Positions 24,450-36,054 of a DNA stretch of 64,000 nucleotides are shown one piece after another (position 1 is the stretch's first letter; every line of letters begins with the position of its first letter). The notes below the pieces were generated by a model. The model searched no databases. It was not told where the DNA came from and saw nothing but the letters and a program-made list of their open reading frames with translations. The stretch is from Nereocystis luetkeana (lineage: Eukaryota > Sar > Phaeophyceae > Laminariales > Laminariaceae), in NCBI GenBank assembly GCA_031213475.1, contig JARUPZ010000025.1, forward strand, positions 6,707,676-6,771,675, read 5' to 3'. Made by a program: the position numbers and the translations under genes.

Positions 24450-25830
24450 GGAAGTTCTAATTGAAGTTGTAGAAGTAGAAAAGGACGTTTAGGAAGTTGG
24501 AAGGAAGTCGGGTGGAGTCTTCCGAATTGAAGCGTCCACGTAAGTACAAATGGAAGTCCATGAAATATAAGCTTCCATGCATGCCAGTGTAGCTTCCATC
24601 TGCGTCCGTAGATAATTCATCCACTCCTTTACGCAAGCATGACTTTCACCTACTTCGACCTGCTTCCATTCCTTCCAACGAGCTTCCGATATTTTTATTT
24701 AACATCTGATTTTACGGAATCTTCCATCTACGAGTACGTAGAAACTCTTATTAACTCTCACATACATGCTCCAATATATGAAAAACATTTCCACGTACTC
24801 CCACCGACTTTCATCCACTTCCATCCACTTCCTTTGAACTTTACAAACTTCCAGTATTATTCTTGTATTACCACGGAAACTCCAATATACGTCGGTCCGC
24901 AGACACTTCTATTGACTCCCACATGCAAGCGTGGCTTCTACCTACTTGCACGTACTTCCATCCACTTCCTTTACACTCCCACGAGGGCCCCTTGGCTTCC
25001 AACCCTTCCACTAGGCTTCCGAAGCTTCCGCGGGACTTCGAAATTTCAAGAAAGCTTCCATCTACATCCGCAGAAGCTTCTGTCCACTCCCCGTATTCTT
25101 GCAAAACTTGCACCTATGTTTACGTACGTACTTCCCACCCACACTTATTCAACTTCCAACGACTACAGTATACTTTTTTCATATCGATATAACTTCGATT
25201 GTCATGGAAACTTCCACCTACCTCCGCAGACCCTTACATCCACTCCCTTATGCAAAGTTTCCTTCAATGTAATTCGAAGCACTTACATTCCACTCCGTTT
25301 ATCTAACTTTCAAAGCTCGCATGCGACTCCTATTCACACGGAATCTTACATCCGTGTTCGCCGAAGCTTCCATGCACTCTCATATGCGATCAGTGCTCTC
25401 ACACTTCATTTCGACTTCTATTGAAGATAATTGACGTATATCACCCAATGGAAAGCTTATGTCTACGCCCGCAGAGGCTTATATCCACTCCTACGCGCAG
25501 CGTGACCTCCACCTACTTCCACGTACTTGCGTACACTTTCATTCACTTTTCAAAACTGCCATGTATCCTACGTTTCGACGCAAACGTCCGGGTTCGTGCG
25601 TAGAAGTTTGTATCCACTCCCGTGTGCAAGCTTAACCTTCCCTAAACTTCCACGTACTTCCATAGACTTGCATTCAACTACCAAAACGTATGTTCGAACA
25701 CTATTCACACCAAACCTTTCATCAGCGTCCGTATGGAGTAGATGGAACCCGAAACTTCCGCCTCGCTTCATTTTCACTTGCAAGCCTTCCATATTTCCTG
25801 CAATGTACAGCAATCTCAACCTAACTTAAG
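24450..25830. repeat. Degenerate satellite, about 105-170-bp units rich in ACTTCCA
   Basis: The landmark CCGCAGANNCTTNNATCCACTCCC recurs in diverged form at about 24602, 24735, 24898, 25071, 25228, 25360, 25465 and 25596. Between landmarks, ACTTCCACNTACTTCC text repeats at a finer scale. Spacing of 105-173 bp implies internal gains and losses. Plus-strand frames (the longest 24639-25424, 261 codons) are unusually open because the TTCCA/CTTCC text lacks stop triplets in that reading. The product is a Phe/Thr/Pro/His-rich string with no domain, so I do not call a gene. Confidence 0.8.
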
Positions 25831-26713
25831 TGTACTTACTTCTGCCGTGAGAGCATTATCTGGATCTCGCTGTGGCTAAGCACAGGTTCTCTCCAGTAGC
25901 TGCCGCGTCGAATAGCAGCAACTTCTCCGTAAGTTGCAGCTTCTGTCTTCTGACCACTTCCTTCATACCCAGTGGTAGACAGCCCGGAATATTTGTCCCG
26001 ATGTATGAAAATGAACATAACGTACATAATAGCGGGTGCAGGGTGCATTTACGTTGACGTTCGATCTTTTGGCGTACCCGGGAGGTGTAATAAGCTAAGC
26101 TGTCGCAATTCTCCAGTCAAATAGTATGTTCGCACATGATATATATGTATGAATTGTTTGGTGTTCTCAGTGATAATAGGCTCTATCTTTCAGGCGTCGG
26201 TCGTTCCTCCTGTCCTAAATTTCCCTTTTCGGTTGCTGCTGCATAGCAGCCGAAATAGGCAATCAGTGGCTGTTCGGGAGCGTGTGGAGGCAGTCTGCAT
26301 AAGACCGGAAGTGAACCCACCAGGCAACGTCCCCCCAACCACCACCGAAGGTATGCGCATCGAATGACGTAAATATCCGATAGATAGGGCGGCGAAAATA
26401 TTCTTAGCCTTTGGACTGCGTAACTCCGGACGTATATTGAGCCCCGGAGGTTTTTCCACCGAAAATATTCACACGTGTACCTATCTATGTCTAGAGAAGG
26501 TGGTAGTGTTTGTAAAATATACACTATTTATTTTAGTGACCTTCAACACGACCCTGCTACGGAACTTGATTACCTGTCATATCCAGGGGAGTTGTTCAAT
26601 GCACCCCTTGGCGGTACAGATGTATTGCAGATCTGCGTTGTGAATACCTCTACCATCGGCGCAAGCGTAGAGATGTAAGCGAATTCGCCTACCACCGCCG
26701 AGTTTCCCACTTT
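25831..26713. other. No supported gene
   Basis: A 67-codon plus-strand frame (26475-26678) has a plausible amino-acid mix but no recognised domain and no splice context I can defend. The rest is unassigned. Confidence 0.4.
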
Positions 26714-27214
26714 TTAGGGAGTAGCTGTGCTAGACTTCGCATTATAGGACCTGCTACATTCGTAGTTTCCCTTGGGGTGGTGGGCGTTGCAGCCTCGTCC
26801 TGCACACGGCATCAACCAACCCCGAATGAGCACGAGAATACACACATGAACTACTGTAGGTCTAATGCTCGAGGGTGCGGTCGTAGTACACGCCCTTCGT
26901 ACCACCACCACGTTTGAGTTGACGTCTATCATCAGAACCCTCCGCCCGTCGGCATGTAACCGTATCTGCATGAATGCACGCGAACTAACTCGTCCTACAA
27001 CCCCCACAAGCACCTCCTCCACCCGCTTAGCACTCACCACCGTATAACCACCACCGACCTGAAACTGCAGTTTGGGTATACTGTGCTGTTGCAGAACGAA
27101 AACACCAGTTTTCTCAATCCCCTCGGCAGCCCAACACGGTATTGTATAGCGCACGAAGAGAAAGTCGTACCTATAGGATCCCGCTCCCCTACCGTACGGA
27201 CTGAGAAACTTCAT
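26714..27214 (-). CDS. Hypothetical protein, 166 aa
   Basis: An ATG-initiated minus-strand frame of 166 codons. The middle (roughly residues 45-115) has an ordinary globular composition, with valine-rich beta-like segments (G-G-G-Y-T-V-V-S-A-K-R-V-E-E-V-L-V-G-V-V-G-R-V, then V-N-S-N-V-V-V-V-R-R) and many G/C third positions. The last 45 residues are less protein-like, so coding could end earlier or the true 3' part could be spliced. I recognise no family. It could be one exon of a longer gene or a chance frame. A 17-base poly(C) run lies about 70 bp upstream of its start. Confidence 0.35.
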   Translation of the reverse strand: MKFLSPYGRGAGSYRYDFLFVRYTIPCWAAEGIEKTGVFVLQQHSIPKLQFQVGGGYTVVSAKRVEEVLVGVVGRVSSRAFMQIRLHADGRRVLMIDVNSNVVVVRRACTTTAPSSIRPTVVHVCILVLIRGWLMPCAGRGCNAHHPKGNYECSRSYNAKSSTATP

Positions 27215-27287
27215 AAATTACACCCCAATTACACGTCGCCAGTATGTTGAAGGCATGTGCACCTACAATTCCCAGCCAACACAGTGA

Positions 27288-27304
27288 CCCCCCCCCCCCC
27301 CCCC
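27288..27304. repeat. Poly(C) run, 17 bp
   Basis: An uninterrupted run of 17 C, one of many C or G homopolymers in the window. Length is likely to vary between individuals and between assemblies. Confidence 0.9.
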
Positions 27305-28199
27305 TCAAATGTTCCAGGCGCGCCCAAGGCCCCTCTGCCCAGACTCCGGTATTGGATTCACGTGCTTTTGATATACTCTACCATACGACCGTCACCGGGA
27401 GGTTCGTCCGTCACGTACGTGCTGCGGCAATAGGCCAGAGCATCAATAAAAAGGCCACCAGTCGTCATTCAACGGTTACTGCATAGGTGCACGCATGTGG
27501 TTTCTTACAACCTCCCTCGCCCCTCCGGGTTGTGCGCTCTCAAGGAAACATTAATATTAACGGCCACAAATATGACCATACGTTGTACCTGGTAGGTATA
27601 TACTGTGTTAAATACATTTGGCGAATAGAAACAAATACCAGAGACCTTGATCAACGACCTTAACCACTATGTAGGCGGCCCGCCAATGGACTCGGACATA
27701 CGTCCAATTCACGAACTCTCTCGTACGGGAGCGCACGACGCCACAAGCATTGTGAATCAGACACGGAGTTTACATCGCCATTACGTTGCAGGGATGTATA
27801 CCTACCCGACCCGCCCCTCACCCGACCACGTCCGGCAACCCTACCCCCACTGTCAGAAGCGCATCATATTTATACACTCTATCTAACAACCATCGACGGG
27901 AATCCCGTCCGCCACGTAAATCCTAGGGCATCAACAAATAGCTCACCCGCCCGCACGCATCCGCGCCCCCCCCCAAAAAAAAAACAGAGGGCACAGCCTC
28001 CGCCGAAACGCTCCGCGTGAAATTAAGTAGGCATAGTTGCATGATGAAGGCAACTGCAAAAAACATTTCACTCCAAACAATCAGCCAGAGAAACCGCAAG
28101 AACACAACCAACACTTCTGGTGTCGGCCGTATTTCGTGTCTATTCCACCCCAACCTTAGGTCAACGTTCCCTTGTGCTTTTGTTCTGACCGACCCTATG
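27305..28199. other. No recognisable feature
   Basis: TACCTGGTA lies at 27586-27594. Near 27360-27430 and 27860-27935 there is a weak repeated block containing CCGTCCGYCACGTA and AGGCATCAANNA. No gene. Confidence 0.4.
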
Positions 28200-29016
28200 C
28201 CTTGGGCTGGCTGTGTGTGCGTGCGTGTACTCCGAGCTAGGCACCGCGGCCGAGACCGGCGCCGCCGCCGCGGGCGTCATCGGGTTCTGGCGGGTTGAGG
28301 GGGGGGGGTGCAAGGAACACGACCACCGTCTTCGTGGCCAGGCGTCGGGTGTACGTCGAGACACGAGGGAATCATGAATGGGCTGTGCCTGGCCTCCCTC
28401 CGTCTGTGGAATTCTGGATAGAAATGTTGAATTTTATAAGGATCGTTCGTGATTGCAAAGTAACATTCAAGCGGTGCTCATCTAAGCGACCTAGCTGGTG
28501 TTCGCAGAGAGAGCTACCCAGTCTCAGCACCAACTCCGTCGAGCTGGCGAACGAAGGCAACGGTGAGCACGGACATTTACGTGAGGCGGGCGACGGGGGT
28601 CACTGTGGTAGAGACGGTGCAAAGCTTTACCCGAACCGAATCGGAGGAGGTGGTAGCGAGACGGGCGGGCGGCGTACTAGGCGGAGGGTGAAGCTCTGCT
28701 GATCGAATTTTGAGTTTGACGGTGCAAGGTGTTCCATTCAGGCGAAAATGTATTACATGAGAGGGACGGTGAATTCCTATTTTCGAAATTTCCGGTTCAT
28801 TTTTCAGTGTTTTTTGCGGTGCTGCTGTGCCGTGCTGTGCTTTCGTTTTGGTACATACATCATATCAAAAGAAGGAAAAAAGTACCCTACCTGGGTTTTG
28901 CTTTCATTTTCATCGTCTTTGCGGTGCTTCTGTGCCGTGCTGGGCTTTATCTTTCGTACATACCGCATTTCAAAAGAAAGAAATAAATACCCTATCTGGG
29001 GTATGTACGTACGTAC
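28200..29016 (+). repeat. Dispersed repeat E, copy 1 (about 0.8 kb)
   Basis: Aligns by eye with 55830-56557 in the same orientation. Shared blocks include GTGCGTGCGTGT, GAGACACGAGGGA, ATTCAAGCGGTGCT, CGAGCTGGCGAACGA, AAGCTTTACCCGRACCGAAT, AAGGTGTTCCA and CCTACCTGGG; both end in GTATGTACGTACGTACG. This copy contains an internal 105-bp tandem duplication (28813-28917 and 28918-about 29000; TTTGCGGTGCTNCTGTGCCG) that the other copy lacks. The open frames across the duplication encode a hydrophobic segment in both units but are not conserved overall. Element class unknown. Confidence 0.82.
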
Positions 29017-31657
29017 GGCTTGCGCGTTTGGGTTGTGTTCCTGAAGGAAACATGTGGAGCGTTTTCTTGCCTTTTGCAAATTGCGCGTTCACACCTATTT
29101 GGTTGGAACGTCTGTTCCGTCAAATTATCGTTCATGAATACAGGCGCTTTCTCGTTGTTGTATTCAGACGAACAGTCAAGCGCACCTTGTGTTTCTGAAG
29201 AACAGTCGTACTGCGTGTACCCAGGAGCCGACAGAAAAAATAAATGGAAGACCAAGGAAGATCAACGCACTTACGGCTGTAATAGACTCCTGCATTAGAC
29301 TACGGTGTGAGTGCGTACTTTCTACAGTGCTAATATCACGATGCTATTTTCCCTTCAAACCTATAACGTACTGCTTGCTGCCGTACTAGACTGCGAGCTG
29401 TAGTAAACTATACCACGAGTCTGTACTTTTTACGTGCTTTCTCGGTGCCTACATCACAACGATAACGGCGAAGGAAGAACGACAGCCAACGTACCCTGCT
29501 GTACGTTACCGTTGAGATCGCGGTTACGTTTGTTTCTTGGGTTCAGGTTGTTGTACGGAGCGAAGAGACCTTCGAGCTCTGCGCAGCTGCATTTCTGTTA
29601 TCTGTCTTATTTACAGAGTTCTGTTCGTGGGGTGCATGCACGTAACCATAATAATCAGCGAAATTTATCATTTTACGCCTTTTCTCATCTATCTATCTTG
29701 GGCTTTACCGTGGCGTCATATTTGGTATAGGTGTGCTCACGCCACGTCGAAGCCATCGCAATCTCAGCGATTCAAACTGTAATAATATGTGGTCGTGTTA
29801 TCCTTCGAATCTACTGTAAGCATCCACGAGACTCGCGAGGACTCAGTCATTCCAGCCCGTCGTACCCACGAGACTCGCGAGGGCTCTGTCCTTCCAGTAC
29901 TTTGACATACTCTTGGACTCGGTACATCCAAATAACTGGTATGCGAGAGTCGACGACTGAGTCCCGATGACCGGGCAACGGTACTCGGGCCGACCTCTTT
30001 TTGTTTGCAGCATATAGTTCTCGTGTCGCTGCCGCCAATCTTCGCTCCTACCCAAAACCGCACCTGGCCTACTGCAGCATCGATAGTGTGTTATTGTATC
30101 GCAACTGCTTTTTTTCGCTCCTACCTCAGATACACATGTTGCTACTGTTTCTGGCCGACGTCTTTGCGAACGTATCGTTCCTGCTTTTAGCCCTCTTTTT
30201 TAAGCCCGACCAGTCTCTGAAGTTTCCATACCTACCTCCGTCCAACCTTGTTCTAAATAGTAACGCCTGAGGCGTTCTACTGTAGGAGTTCACCCTGAAT
30301 CTTCCGAGGCACCTCACTCGAGGAGCTCCTTTTCTCATCCGAAAAAGGACCTGAGCAAAAATCTAATTGCTTCCCGATGAAAAATCCCATGGCCGAAGTA
30401 GTATACAACACATCGTTTTTCGAAACAAGATTGACGTTCCGACGATTTTGGGTTAAGGAGGCCCGTCATTCAGAAACAAAAAAAAACAGAAATATGCTAC
30501 CTCTGTTGTATAAAGCGTCACCTAGCGAACAACAGGGTAACGCTTGTCCTGCTCAGGAATAGTTCATGTTACCAAGCAGTGGGACCAACAATACCACTAC
30601 CAGGTATGTCTTAATTCGGTGTGGGCCGGTAAAGCGCGTTTGCCCGCCGACGTATTGGCTTGTGCTGATGCTAAAAGTGCAAGTTTTTACTATTCATACT
30701 ATTTTGAGAGCGATGAAGCAGACGCTCGTCACATCCGACATCTACGCACTCTAGAGCAACGTGCTTACTCTTGTTCCCGTGCATTGCATGGAGCCTGCTG
30801 CGTATTCTACACATTCGTGCATTATGTTTTACCATAACACCTCCGTTTCCAACCGCAATATTATTTTTGTCTGGCCCTGGGCCTTACCCCTGCACCTGTC
30901 TCTGTTCGGTAGAGACCATCGGCATGATGCTATATATCATGACGGACAGCCAGCTGAAACGAGGCCCGCGGACGAATACAGGCTTGTTCTTGTACTACCT
31001 AAATCAGCGACCCGATGCTCACGCGGGCCCTTAACTGAGCAAGCAGGATGTCCCGGAAGGAACTCAGGAGGTCGTTCAACACCGTCTTCAACGTCGCCTC
31101 CTGATGCACAGCAAACTACGAAGGCAGGACGACATACCATGTGAGTTCGTTTATCTTTTAAGACTTGGGTGGCATTGCCCCGTCAGGATATTCATTGCGT
31201 TCGAAATACAACAGCATTATTGGCCTTCCTCTTGCGTACCGGTGCTCGCTATGGTGTTTGGATTGCTAGCCTTACAAGTATAAATGCTTCCGGTTCTCGC
31301 CGTCCATTTGCGAAGGCGCGGTGGCTTTCGGAATGTATCTGTCACGAAAGACGCCTCCCGTTTCTTTTTGATGAAAGTGCCCGTGTGCAGTTGAACATGT
31401 CTGTATATCGACGCAAATATTCCCCTGTCAATAGGAAGGCAAGCGATAGATATGCAGGTGCATTCGATCCGGGGTCAGCTAATACTCGCTGAAAACCTCA
31501 ACCTAAATGATTACCCCGTCGTCAAAATCAGCTACATGATCCTGCGTTTGCAGAGCACCGTGGACCTCTCGAAGTACAGGGCATAGAGCCTTTCGGCTTG
31601 GTTACTGTTGGTCGCTACTAGTAATAACTTGCGTTCAGTGTCGTCGGGAGGGGTTCC
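29017..31657. other. No supported gene
   Basis: A short tandem pair (CCACGAGACTCGCGAGG at about 29822 and 29868) is the only repeat. TACCAGGTA lies at 30598-30606. Frames of up to 135 codons are present but carry no recognised domain. Confidence 0.4.
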
Positions 31658-32745
31658 GGGGGGGGGGGGGGGGATGCCATGCATTGCCGTAGTTGTACGA
31701 CCATAGACCCTCGCAGGCCTACAATGCCGGGACGGAGCTCGTCGGGTTTCCACTGACCAGGCAGACATTGTGTGCACTAAGCGCGAGGCGCCGTGAGGTG
31801 TTCATCGAGTCGCATGAAGGGTGAGCTGCATCGTAAAAGCGCCTGTGAGGCGGACTTGCATGAGGCGGACTTGCACGTGGATGACAACTTAGATTGTTCA
31901 GGTTAGATTCTGGTGTAGAGTTTTCCAAAGGCAGTAATGGAGATAGTATGTATCTTCGTCGTGCGTGCCTCACCATATACATGCTAATACGATAGTCCCC
32001 TTTTGCGCAACTGAAGTTATCCATCCCGCATATATGATCTACCTCAACCGTCAGCCGTGGTTACCGCCCGAAACCCAAACAACAAACGGTACCATGGTTG
32101 CCTACGTAGCTCTTGCTGTGGGAAGCGTATTTACAGCATCACCGCGATCAAACACCAACCCAACCTACGTACAACATATACAAGAGGGGGGTGTACTCGT
32201 TCAGGCAGATGTACTCGCTCTCATGCATGGCCGGAGTCGTATGACCATAGACCCTCGCATCCCTGCAACACCGGGACATAGCATGTCGGGTTTTCACTGA
32301 CCAGGCAGACATTGCCTGCACCAAGCGCGCAGCCCTGTGAGGCGCGTCGCATGAAGGGTGAGCTGCATCTTACTCCAAATCACTGGTGAGGCGGACTTGC
32401 ATGTGGATAACAGCTTCAAGAAGTTAATTTGATTTCCGGTGTACCCACTTCCAGAGACAGCGATGAGAATACTATGTAACTGCCTCTTGGGTGCCTTACC
32501 ATAACCACTACGTGAAATTATGATTCCCACTTGTTCGGAGTAAAGGTTGCGCACCTAGCACAAGTGATCTAACTCGACAACCCGCTGTGACCGACCGTCG
32601 AAACCAAAAACCAAAAAAATAGCTTTTCGAGCGCACGTAGCGAGCGGTGTGTTTTACGGTGTCGTCGACAACTCTACGCCAACCCAACCTATATACTTCG
32701 AATTACAATAGGTGGGGGGGGAGCATTGGCGCTCGTGCAATGTGG
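31658..32745 (+). repeat. 544-bp direct tandem repeat, two copies, with poly(G)
   Basis: Copy 1 runs 31678-32221 and copy 2 from 32222 to about 32740. They share GACCATAGACCCTCGCA, CTGACCAGGCAGACATTG, GTCGCATGAAGGGTGAGCTG and CCAACCCAACCTA. A partial third copy starts at 34651. Poly(G) runs sit before copy 1 (about 31659-31672) and after copy 2 (about 32711). Identity is moderate, roughly 70-80 percent by eye. Confidence 0.82.
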
Positions 32746-34650
32746 ACCCTTTTATGGTTGGTCATGTGTTTTATCGCGCGCGCTGTGGGGTGGGGTTAGG
32801 GGGTCGGTCTCGAGTTTCATGGCTTGGATATGTTGATCGTTAGCAAATATGGTGCCTCATATGTGGTCGTGGTTGTGGGAGGGGGGGCTCTTGACCCTTG
32901 ACTCTTGTGGTGACCGTTTCTGTCTACACGCGGGTCTTGTATTTCCGTCCTGTGTTTACGTGGGCGGGTCTTAAATTTGGCTTCTTGCGGATATTATTGA
33001 TCGCTACTTATGTGCGTTAAAACGTATATGGGGGGAAGAGGTGCTGAGCAATGTGCCTTGCTTTTTGTTAATTGTTCCGCGTGGTGCAGGGGGGAAGAGG
33101 GGGGCGGGAAGGGTCTTGATACTTGCGCCTTGAATGCTATTGGTCGCTAGCAGTATCATGTGTGTGGTGGGTGGGGGGGGGGGGTTCAACCCGTCAGCGT
33201 TGTGGATGGTATAGATCGTCACTCGTGCGTTTTTTCTCTTGCGTCCTGTCTGGTGTGCGGGAGAGGCGGGGTGGCTCTTGCTCCTTGTTCGTTACGGATG
33301 CCTTGCGTCTTGTGAGGCGGGTGGGGACTCTTGACCCTTATGTGGTTCGGACAATATCGATCGTTGTTCGTGTATCTTCCTTCTTGTGTCCTGTGTGCTG
33401 AGGCGGGGAAGGAGAGGGGTATCTCGACCCTTGTGCCATGTCCATACTGATATATTAGTTAGTCGTGTGCCTTCTGTCTTGCGTGCGGTGTTTTGGGGGC
33501 GGGGGGGGGGGGGGGGGTGTCTTGACCCTTGTGCGGTTTAGATGTCTTGCGTCCTGTGTGGCGGGAGGAAGAGGCTCGTTGTCCTTCAGGCTTGCGAGTA
33601 CGATTGGTAGTGGTGTGTGTTGTGTATTGTATTGTGCGCCCGTTATGTGTTTTGTTTCTCCTCCCCATTGATTCTTCCAGCCCTCCGCACTCTCCAGCTC
33701 CCTCCAAGTAGTCGCTTAAATCTGGGGTGGCATAGCGGGCGCCCCCCCCCCCCCCCCCTCCCCCGTATGGTACGTGCCTTGATTTTTAATCGCGGAATAC
33801 GTTAGCATTTCCTTCCTTCGTCTAATCACGTCTAATTCTGCAAAGTCATGCTGACGCTTTTTGCAATTTGTTGTCCTCGAACGATTCACCTCAGCGGGAG
33901 TAATCACGACATCTAGCTACTATACCACCCGGGGGCGCCCGCGTTGGCAGACGGGTCTCCGTTAATTGTCTTGTGTTGTCTTTGTCCTCGACCGTATCGT
34001 GCGTGCTGCGTGGTGAGGGGGAGAAGGGGCGAAGGGAAGCTTTGCCCTTGACTCCTTTGCTTGACAGTATATTTGTGATCGGCAGTCGTGTGTCTTCTGT
34101 CCTGCACCCTGTGTGGCAGGGGATCTCGAGCGTTGTATATTTTGTGTCTGATGATCGTATAGAATGTATACATAGCCTAACCTGTGGAGTGGGCGGAAGG
34201 TGGGGAAGGGAAGAGTCGGCATTGGCCCTTGGGCTTATGGGTACTAGTTATCGTACTCGTGCGTCTCCTGTCTTTCGTCATGTGTAGCAGGGGCTAGGGT
34301 CGGTGGTTATCTTGACCCGTGTGCCTCGAAGGTATAATTCATTGAATAACGTGTGTTCTATGCCTTGTACCCTGTGTGTTTGGGGGGGGGGGGTGTTTGT
34401 GTATGGTGTCTTGGGTTTGGACGACCGTTAATTGTTATTTGCGTCCGGTGTGGTGGGGGGAGAGGCGCGGGGGGGGGGGGGGGTCTTGACCCTTGTGCCG
34501 TTTAGATATTATGGGTTATTACTTGTGTTTTTGTGGTGGAGGGCGGTGGTCTGTCTTGACACGTGTGCCTTGTGTACAGTTCTGATCGATAGTTGTGTGT
34601 CTTGTGTCTTGCATCGTGTGTGTATGTGTGGGGGGGGATGTTCTCATGAT
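32746..34650 (+). repeat. Array of diverged roughly 95-bp units with poly(G) runs
   Basis: Units contain GTCTTGACCCTTGTGCC, then a short AT-containing part, then TCGTGTGTCTTCTGTCTTGCGTCCTGTGTGG-like text (split here across shorter motifs: TTGCGTCC and TGTGTGG), followed by a G homopolymer. CTTGACCC-like starts occur near 32889, 33330, 33424, 33520, 34308, 34482 and 34553. Runs of eight or more G occur near 33173, 33495, 34382 and 34469; a C run near 33743 marks an inverted or unrelated segment. The G-strand is always the plus strand within the units. Confidence 0.7.
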
Positions 34651-34760
34651 CATGCGTGGCTGTAGACGTATGAATCTATACACTCCCATGCCAACAATAC
34701 CTGGACGGAGTATGCCGGATTTCTCCGACCAGGCCGGCAATACTTGCGCTTTGATACTGT
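34651..34760 (+). repeat. Partial third copy of the 544-bp unit
   Basis: CATGCGTGGCTGTAGACGTATGA, CCAACAATACCTGGACGGAG and CGACCAGGCCGGCAATA-like text matches the first 110 bp of the 544-bp units at 31678 and 32222, again preceded by a G run. Confidence 0.65.
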
Positions 34761-34857
34761 GCCTTGTTTGGTGCGGAGGGGAGTGTCGGAGATCTTGATT
34801 TTTATTTCGCGCTTTGTTCCGTCAGCTTACGGCCATTGCCTTTGTTCTCGTTCACAG

Positions 34858-35106
34858 CGCTCGTGTGCAATTGCAGGTCATTACGCCCGAGGCTGCCGTG
34901 ATGTTTAACAACGGCCTGGCGCACCTTGAGCGCAAGCTAAAGACAATCAAGGGCAACGCCAGGGACGCCAACGGTGCCCTCGGCGACTTGGACAGCGAGA
35001 CTGACGACGTTCGCACCGTAGCACACGTGCCGGGGTTCTTCCGTTCGTCCGCTGTATGCACCGTGGGGGCTGGGAACAAGGCCTCCGACTCAATTATCCC
35101 GGCCAG
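34858..35106 (+). CDS. Coding-like exon, function unknown
   Basis: The sequence switches abruptly from the G-rich array to a GC-balanced open stretch with normal protein composition: an alpha-helical, charged segment (E-A-A-V-M-F-N-N-G-L-A-H-L-E-R-K-L-K-T-I-K-G) followed by an acidic turn (D-L-D-S-E-T-D-D-V). It is bounded by TTCTCGTTCACAG (possible acceptor, exon from 34858; TTGCAG just downstream is an alternative) and CCAG/GTATGTCG (a good donor at 35107). A possible next acceptor, CATTTTTAG, lies at 35321-35329, giving an intron of about 223 bp. The frame has no ATG upstream within the array. I recognise no family. The splice sites and the sudden compositional change are the reasons to believe it. 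Confidence 0.45.
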
Positions 35107-35329
35107 GTATGTCGCTGATTTGTTTTCCCCTGTACCTAGACGGATGTGGTTACCAGGTATTGTTCGCAGTGCGCAACCGCACCGCGGAGCCGCTTCAACA
35201 CGATTTGGACGTGTGACGGTGCCGCACGGTGCGGAATTTTATAATGAAGGTTACAAGAATGACTTGCGGGTTTTTCGTTTTATACTCGTCATACGCTTCG
35301 GTGTTGATTGCATTATGTTTCATTTTTAG

Positions 35330-36054
35330 CGTCTGGATATGGATCTATAAATTTGAATACTCGGTGTGTGCAGCCTGGTTTACAATCCTGCGGTGAAGCT
35401 ACACCGCCGCGCATTACCGGCATGCCCACCAAAGGCAACTACCTTATCCGGTCCGTAGTTAGCGCAATGCTACTCGCAGTTTCTCTGTATTTTTCGTGTA
35501 GTTCTACCCCCGGTGTTGTGATACATGAGAGAACCGAAAAATATACTTGCGTCATAGTATAAACATAGGTTGCGTCACTTCTTTTGTGAATGCTACAGTA
35601 GGTAACCGCCTCGTGCCAACCAATACACCACATGGCCCACGTTCATCTGCAAACGCGCAGATTTGTCTGAAGAAGGGACCGACGTGTTCGCGGATAACTG
35701 GCTCTGACTTACACCCGTGTCGCGAACGAACAACTTACGTGAAACAGTACCTCTGTGAGAAGGAGTACCTCTGACGAACAAACATCGCCGGAGGAAGAGT
35801 AGGACCACAAGTACTCAAAGAAGGAGTACGAGGAAGAAGGGGGAAACTCCGATACAGATGCAGAATACTTGTTCGGCGGTCGTGCGGCGCAGAACCGCAA
35901 CGGCAAGGAGTCTTAGGGATCCACGCACTCTACCGAGCAAGACAACCCTCTGCCGGTTCAAGCTACCACACACCCGTAGACACTACTACTAAAAGCGACA
36001 TATTCTGGGCACTGTTAACCGATGCAGGCGGGCCGGATGGGTTGGACTGGGGGA
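35330..36054. other. Possible downstream exon remnants
   Basis: After the candidate acceptor at 35329, two frames are open for 23 and about 80 codons. At about 35750-35915 a plus-strand reading gives an acidic, Ser/Lys-rich stretch ending N-S-D-T-D-A-E-Y-L-F-G-G-R then a stop at 35913, with one in-frame stop upstream near 35800. It looks like the C-terminal end of a real protein, perhaps decayed, but I cannot join it reliably to the exon at 34858-35106. Confidence 0.3.

Noticed and set aside
24639-25424. 261-codon open frame as a protein gene
   Set aside because: It lies wholly inside a degenerate tandem satellite whose text lacks stop triplets; the translation is low-complexity with no domain.
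31658-34650. Telomere or rDNA intergenic spacer because of G-rich repeats
   Set aside because: The unit lacks any telomere repeat and no rRNA sequence is adjacent.
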